Virus record (IMG/VR): IMGVR_UViG_3300043496_000014
Span: 1 to 64,000 of that record
Origin: a virus
DNA: 64,000 nucleotides
Direction: 5' to 3' (one strand)
The notes under the pieces are model-generated. The model did no database searches. It had not been told where the DNA came from and worked only from the letters and a program-made list of their open reading frames with translations. The number at the start of each line of letters is the position of its first letter. The stretch's first letter is position 1. Position numbers and translations under genes: made by a program. This document shows positions 59,391 to 64,000 of this stretch, piece after piece.

Positions 59391-61792
59391 GCTATGTTCC
59401 TGATGTCTGATGTGTTCTTCAGCTTTGTTGCATGGCCCCATGATTTGCCTATGTATTGCTCTGTAGGTATGCATGGGAAGTCTGGTGCTAGTTCAGGGAA
59501 TGGTGGTGCCTCCATGACATGCTTGATAAGCTGCATAGCCTCGTATGCGTGTTTCTTTGATATCTCAAACACTATAGCATCGTGTACGTCAAACAGGATG
59601 TATGAGTCCAATGGTTTGAGTAGTGGATGCAGCTTGATAACTGCACTCAGTGTCACGTCACCTGCTGTGCTCTGTATAGGGAAGTTTACTGCCTGCTTCA
59701 GTATACGTGGGTTAGGTTCCAACATAACAAATCGTCGTTTGCGTCCAGTAATAGACTGTATCTCACCTGTACGTTCTAGAGTTTGTAGGGTGTTTCGGTA
59801 CCATGCGTTGTAGCGCGTGTTACTCCTGAAGAATCCATTAATGTATGCCTGTGCTTCTGACACACTGATTTGTGCTGTTTGTGATAGTGAGTAAGCCTCC
59901 ATACCATAGAAGATACCAAACGTCACTACCTTGGCTATACGTCGCATTTCCTCACGGTAGTTGTCGTCAGCAGCCATCATTGCTCTGGACTTGTGCATCA
60001 CATTGACTGCTGTTTCTAGGTGGTAATCCTTCTGGAGTGCTTCCCACATGACAGGATCGTGTGAGTACCCATATGCTGTGTATATTTCTGCACGTGAGTA
60101 GTCAGCATACGCTATCAGGTAGTTATCGTTGGTTGGTATGATGGCTTGACGTAGCTTACCGTACTTGTCAGCTTGATTAGAAGGTCTAGGGATAGTCTGT
60201 ACAGCAGGCTTAGCATAGGAACGTCTACCTGTAGCTGTACCATGTAGGTTGATGTCAGGATGTATACGTCCATGTCCAGGAGAATGCTTACTAATGTGAC
60301 GTACCCAACCGTCCACGTAAATGGAATAGTTGTGCTCCAGGTGTCTGTACTCTAGCAATGCATCAACAAATGGGTGTCGTCCACTTAGTGTCTCCAGAAC
60401 AGCCTTTTTCGTAGATGGGCCACCAGACAACCCAATGATGCCGTACAACAGCTTGCCTAGCTGTTGCCATGAATTCAAGTTGATTGGGTCGGCATCATTG
60501 GGCCATCCTGCATCGTAGGCTATCTGCTGCATACGCTCCTGTTCGGAGTCCTTTTCATCACCCCATTCCTGTTCTAGCTGTGTCAGCAGGTGTGTGTCCA
60601 CACGTGCACCACGTGCCTTTACCTCTTTGAGCACGTTGGCAGCAGGTATCAGGAGATTCGTGTACACACTACGGGTGCCTTCTGACAGTTGCCAGTCACG
60701 TAGCTTACCTGTACACAGCCTAGCAGTGTATGCAGCATCCTTAGCATTGTATTCCATAAGCTGTGCCAAACCTAGTGTGCGTGTATCTTCATAGAATCCT
60801 GCACCCTCATACTCTCTGGCTAGTGGCTTCAAGGAATGATACCCTGGTCGTTCATCACAGGTGTAGGACTGCAATAGGGTATCCTCGTATATCTGTAGCC
60901 ATACACCCAAATCACGGTGAATGATGGCAGTATCAAACATAGAGTAGTGGAACGTGTACTGCACATCTTCTGGCCACACACAGCCTTTGAAGACATGTGC
61001 TTCACCTACCCATGTACGTACACCATCTGATATGGCTAGACATACCAGAGCATCCTTACGTATGTTGATGATGTCCACAAAGCCACTATTGGTTTCTACA
61101 TCCACAGCTACAGGTATGTTACGAGGAAGGCTGTCTAGTATCTGCTGTGCTTCCTGTGTGTTGGTGATGGTGTGGTAGGGTACGTGCCACTTGCTACCAT
61201 CTGTTGGCCATGTGAGTATTTCAGGTATCTTACGTAAGTCACGTACGATATCGTATGCTACGTTGGATACACGGTCAGACTCTGTATTGTTAGTGGACAT
61301 AGTATCGTGGAACAATGCAGCAGGCTGAATCATAGGCATGATCCAACAGGAATACTGTGGTGACCACAATACGGAACCACGTGCTTGATTGATCGTGTGG
61401 TCAGTCCAGTACTGGCATACCTCTGAACCTAACAGGATGATAAGTTTAGGACGTATGGCCATTATCTCCTGATGCACACGTCCAAAACACTTATTCATAT
61501 GTGCTCGTGTTATCTTGCCTTCCTGGTACCAACACAGCATGTTCGTTACATACATGTTGCTACGTGGAAAGCCACACGCATTAGTCAAGTTATTAAACAG
61601 CTTACCTGTTGGTCCAGTCAGTGGCTTGCCTGTCTTTAGTTCTTCCTTACCTGGAGCAACACCAATCACCATGATGCCATGTTGGATGTTACCCATACCC
61701 TGTACACATGGTGAATGACACACTGGCCCCAACACCGTGTTGTCATCTATGGTCAGTAGTACGGGTGTGGGTGCAATGAGTGCTGCTGTCAT
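59387..61792 (-). CDS. Family A DNA polymerase with N-terminal UDG-like domain
   Basis: 801 residues. The first 200 are uracil-DNA glycosylase-like (family 4 type): GVAPGKEELKTGKPLTGPTG (about 44-63) and a QPAALFH motif near 157. The 3'-5' exonuclease follows: VDVETN (about 230), FHYSMFD and NAKDAAY (about 346). The polymerase has motif A DYSRAEIY (about 562), motif B RIAKVVTFGIFYG (about 616-628) and motif C FDVHDA (about 731). There is no 5'-3' exonuclease. The Asp of the classical UDG active site could not be confirmed. It replicates the phage genome. Confidence 0.92.
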   Translation of the reverse strand: MTAALIAPTPVLLTIDDNTVLGPVCHSPCVQGMGNIQHGIMVIGVAPGKEELKTGKPLTGPTGKLFNNLTNACGFPRSNMYVTNMLCWYQEGKITRAHMNKCFGRVHQEIMAIRPKLIILLGSEVCQYWTDHTINQARGSVLWSPQYSCWIMPMIQPAALFHDTMSTNNTESDRVSNVAYDIVRDLRKIPEILTWPTDGSKWHVPYHTITNTQEAQQILDSLPRNIPVAVDVETNSGFVDIINIRKDALVCLAISDGVRTWVGEAHVFKGCVWPEDVQYTFHYSMFDTAIIHRDLGVWLQIYEDTLLQSYTCDERPGYHSLKPLAREYEGAGFYEDTRTLGLAQLMEYNAKDAAYTARLCTGKLRDWQLSEGTRSVYTNLLIPAANVLKEVKARGARVDTHLLTQLEQEWGDEKDSEQERMQQIAYDAGWPNDADPINLNSWQQLGKLLYGIIGLSGGPSTKKAVLETLSGRHPFVDALLEYRHLEHNYSIYVDGWVRHISKHSPGHGRIHPDINLHGTATGRRSYAKPAVQTIPRPSNQADKYGKLRQAIIPTNDNYLIAYADYSRAEIYTAYGYSHDPVMWEALQKDYHLETAVNVMHKSRAMMAADDNYREEMRRIAKVVTFGIFYGMEAYSLSQTAQISVSEAQAYINGFFRSNTRYNAWYRNTLQTLERTGEIQSITGRKRRFVMLEPNPRILKQAVNFPIQSTAGDVTLSAVIKLHPLLKPLDSYILFDVHDAIVFEISKKHAYEAMQLIKHVMEAPPFPELAPDFPCIPTEQYIGKSWGHATKLKNTSDIRNIA

Positions 61793-62022
61793 GTACCCTC
61801 ATGCTGTTGGTTGATGCTGCTAGGTATGGCGTATGGGCACCATGTGTACGCTGCTTCACCTGTACCTATACCGTGGTACCAACGTAGTGTAGCGTTACAC
61901 AGGGTGCATCGTGCAAACACTCCTGGTGCACATGGTGTAGAACCTATGTCTACCATTTCATGCCCATGTGACAGAGCTACACTGGTCAGTGCTCGCATTC
62001 TACCTAACTCGTGACTGTCCAT
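61789..62022 (-). CDS. Cys-containing protein upstream of polymerase
   Basis: 77 residues from ATG 62022 (overlap with the upstream stop). HGHEMVDIGSTPCAPGVFARC and CNATLRW suggest a zinc site. Its stop overlaps the polymerase start as ATGA. Function unknown. Confidence 0.72.
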   Translation of the reverse strand: MDSHELGRMRALTSVALSHGHEMVDIGSTPCAPGVFARCTLCNATLRWYHGIGTGEAAYTWCPYAIPSSINQQHEGT

Positions 62023-62023
62023 C

Positions 62024-62314
62024 TCACTCAAACACCATACCTGTTCCATTGCACTGTGTACAAGTAGCGTGTGGTGCAGGTTGTTGGCAAGGTTGGCCCC
62101 AACCTGTACTCTGTACTGGTGTGTACGCTTGGTGCACACACCTACCACCCTCGTTAGACTGTAAGCACATGTAGCACGTTGGACGGCCACAAGACTTACA
62201 CTTGTAGGCCACATTCACATGACACCAGTCACATAGTGTCACGTTCACAATGAGTGACTGGTGACCGTTAGTAGTGGTGGGCTGAAGGCGTGTGCCTTTT
62301 GGGTATGGTGGCAT
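62024..62314 (-). CDS. Multi-zinc protein (B-box/DnaJ-like Cys pattern)
   Basis: 96 residues. CDWC, CKSCGRPTCYMC, C and CTQCNGTGMV. At least four CxxC pairs, the last resembling a DnaJ-type CxxCxGxG. Partner protein or nucleic acid binding. Coupled to the gene after it. Confidence 0.75.
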   Translation of the reverse strand: MPPYPKGTRLQPTTTNGHQSLIVNVTLCDWCHVNVAYKCKSCGRPTCYMCLQSNEGGRCVHQAYTPVQSTGWGQPCQQPAPHATCTQCNGTGMVFE

Positions 62315-62322
62315 GGTGTCAG

Positions 62323-62511
62323 CTAACTGGCCATAGCCATGTCAGCTATCATACGGTCAGTCAGCAAGCCACGTTCACGTAGGTCATTAATAATCAGCAT
62401 ACGGGTGTATAGGCTCATTGACATACCAAGCTTTGGTGCAAGGTCTTTCACTTGCTGGTACACAGGTGGTTCTAGATTTACCTGTATGTCTTCACTTCTC
62501 ATTTGTCGCAT
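62323..62511 (-). CDS. RHH-type DNA-binding protein
   Basis: 62 residues from ATG 62511 (AGGAG upstream). DIQVNLEPPVYQQVKDLAPKL then SLYTRMLIINDLRERG is a typical CopG/Arc RHH unit. Directly after the primase/helicase gene. Could control its transcription. Confidence 0.8.
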   Translation of the reverse strand: MRQMRSEDIQVNLEPPVYQQVKDLAPKLGMSMSLYTRMLIINDLRERGLLTDRMIADMAMAS

Positions 62512-62515
62512 ATTG

Positions 62516-64000
62516 TTACTCCTGTGGTGGTGGCAGTGTGGGTGCTGTGTTGGTGGTTGGCATAAATCGCCATACACGTGTCTTCTGGTTGGAATCGAAT
62601 TTCCATTCTACCAGGAAACGTTGTTTCAAGGCGTCCTGCATGGCCCACAGCTTACGGCCAAGCTTCACTGAGTTACCGTACTGCTTCGAGAAGCCTACAT
62701 TAGAACCACCCAGTACGTCAAATATACCCCATAGCTTAGCAGGCGTCTGGAATACGTCATTACGGTATCTGGTGCTCTGTATGTAGGCTTCTATGATGCT
62801 GACCAGCATACCATCCTCATCTAGGACAAAACCTTTTTGCTGGTCTACTATCTTCTGTATGGCACTGTAGAAGGCAGTTGGGTAGCCTAACGCATTGGCA
62901 ATACGTTGGCCTATCTCTGAGAAGTCCTGTACACGAAACTGCGCCACATGTGTTGGTGGTGGTTCGGCTAGTACACGTTGTACATCCCTTGCTATTTGGC
63001 CCCAATACTTAGCTCGATTGTCCCTCACATTCTTAATGATGGCTGTCTCGTTGTGCCAGTTCTCGATACGTTCAAACGTAATCATCAGCAGTCTGTCTAC
63101 AACGTCTTCCCTACCAAACTTAGGGTTGTGCGCTGTTACACCTAACACTGCCTGTAGACGTAGTGTCACTACATCTAGGTCAGTGTACAGTTTACGCTTG
63201 GTTATCTCTGATATACCTGCTGCACGTGCAATACGGTCAGGCAACCAACGTTCCCATGTATCTACGTTGTCAATGACATGCAGTGGATCAGTAGCCATTG
63301 CATAGTCAAAGTCTTGTGGTGTGGTAATGCCAGATACTGCCTTATGTGGACCGTAGAGTATGGCGTATACACGCTTAAATAGCGTGGACTTACCACTACC
63401 CTTCTGTCCAAATATGGCAAGGATAGGTCTGCTAGAAATAGCCGTACGCATGAGGATAAAGATAAACCAGGAACGTAGTATAGCCATAGCTTGTTCAGCG
63501 TTTACACCTTCATCTGCTAGGTGCTCCATTGACATACCAAACATGGCATTAAACCATGTGTCTGTAGTTGAATCGTTGTATTCGGTATCTAGCTCTGGTG
63601 TTACTGGGTAATCGTTCCAGAGAAACACTATGTCATTGTACCCATTGATTACAGTATCAATGGTGGTAGGTGTTATGCGTAGTATGTCTTTGGTACCAGC
63701 ATGTAGTAACATGGTAGGTGGTGTATCGGTGTCTATGGACTCTGGTGTGTAGTGTGACAGAGTTGCCATCTCACCTGTTGCCTGGAGTCCTGCTGTATGG
63801 TTAATCAGTGCGTTGACTACGAACAGGTGTTCAGGCTCTGCTGCATTTAGACCAAACATCTTGTCTAGCAGTACGTTCAGTTCAGTGGACACATGTGTAA
63901 TGGGTATAGGCTTACCACTCTCATCTAGTATGTACCAGAGGGAACCACCACGTGCATGGATGAATTTACCATGTGTCATCATCTGGTTACGAGCAAGGTC
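62516..64000 (-). CDS. Replicative primase-helicase C-terminal part (cut by window edge)
   Basis: Reading frame is open to base 64000 (NH2 side DLARNQ precedes the first Met at 63982), so the gene continues outside. FGQKGSGKST (Walker A, about residue 190 from Met) and PLHVIDNVD (Walker B) plus GVTAHNPKFGREDVVDRLLM fit the AAA/SF3-like helicase domain of phage primase-helicases. Long helical C-terminus follows. Unwinds DNA at the fork. Confidence 0.82.
   Translation of the reverse strand, partial: DLARNQMMTHGKFIHARGGSLWYILDESGKPIPITHVSTELNVLLDKMFGLNAAEPEHLFVVNALINHTAGLQATGEMATLSHYTPESIDTDTPPTMLLHAGTKDILRITPTTIDTVINGYNDIVFLWNDYPVTPELDTEYNDSTTDTWFNAMFGMSMEHLADEGVNAEQAMAILRSWFIFILMRTAISSRPILAIFGQKGSGKSTLFKRVYAILYGPHKAVSGITTPQDFDYAMATDPLHVIDNVDTWERWLPDRIARAAGISEITKRKLYTDLDVVTLRLQAVLGVTAHNPKFGREDVVDRLLMITFERIENWHNETAIIKNVRDNRAKYWGQIARDVQRVLAEPPPTHVAQFRVQDFSEIGQRIANALGYPTAFYSAIQKIVDQQKGFVLDEDGMLVSIIEAYIQSTRYRNDVFQTPAKLWGIFDVLGGSNVGFSKQYGNSVKLGRKLWAMQDALKQRFLVEWKFDSNQKTRVWRFMPTTNTAPTLPPPQE

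Overview
The window is an internal piece of a tailed double-stranded DNA phage genome (HK97-type capsid, long non-contractile siphovirus tail). Evidence: an uninterrupted set of terminase, portal, protease, capsid, connector, tail and lysis genes; very dense coding with many 4-base ATGA start/stop overlaps; and a family A DNA polymerase with other replication genes. No integrase, tRNA, rRNA, CRISPR array or insertion sequence was found. The host cannot be named from the sequence. It uses AGGAG-type ribosome binding sites and standard sigma-70 promoters, and it has peptidoglycan, because the phage carries a two-domain endolysin and tape-measure wall-cutting domains. The genome runs off both edges: the gene at the left edge is cut after 16 codons and the primase/helicase at the right edge is cut at its N-terminal side.

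Layout. (1) 1-24300, mostly minus strand: early/accessory region. It has a recombination/replication group (RecA-like ATPase, Cas4-like nuclease, SNF2-like helicase), then about 50 small genes, many with Cys pairs suggesting zinc binding, and a UvrD-like helicase near the end. A short plus-strand pocket (4971-6114) holds a ribbon-helix-helix (RHH) regulator and two small genes. At least a dozen minus-strand promoters with a shared sequence plan drive this region. A 153-bp concentric imperfect palindrome sits at 16015-16167. (2) 24300-26430: control region with three RHH-like proteins, a convergent overlap, a strong leftward promoter and nested inverted repeats where rightward late transcription begins. 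(3) 26433-56364, plus strand: late genes in the order small Zn protein, TerS, TerL, portal-MuF fusion, protease, capsid, connectors, major tail protein, -1 frameshifted tail chaperones, a 2792-residue tape measure, Dit-like protein, three paralogous fibres, Gp37-like protein, membrane protein (holin candidate), glycoside hydrolase and GH19-like/NlpC-P60 endolysin. (4) 56327-64000, minus strand: nucleotide metabolism and replication (ThyX-like, dCTP deaminase, DUF6378-like, RuvC-like resolvase, LAGLIDADG endonuclease, UDG-PolA fusion polymerase, zinc proteins, RHH protein, primase/helicase).

How it works together: the rightmost minus block supplies dTTP and copies DNA, and the leftmost block processes ends and recombination intermediates. 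The small early proteins have their own promoters and possible shared operators, so they probably act in host takeover or defence evasion. The control region separates these from the late structural and lysis operon. The least ordinary items are the large palindrome, the shared early promoter/operator architecture, the double-enzyme tape measure, the UDG-polymerase fusion and an apparent complete lack of the tetranucleotide CCGG.
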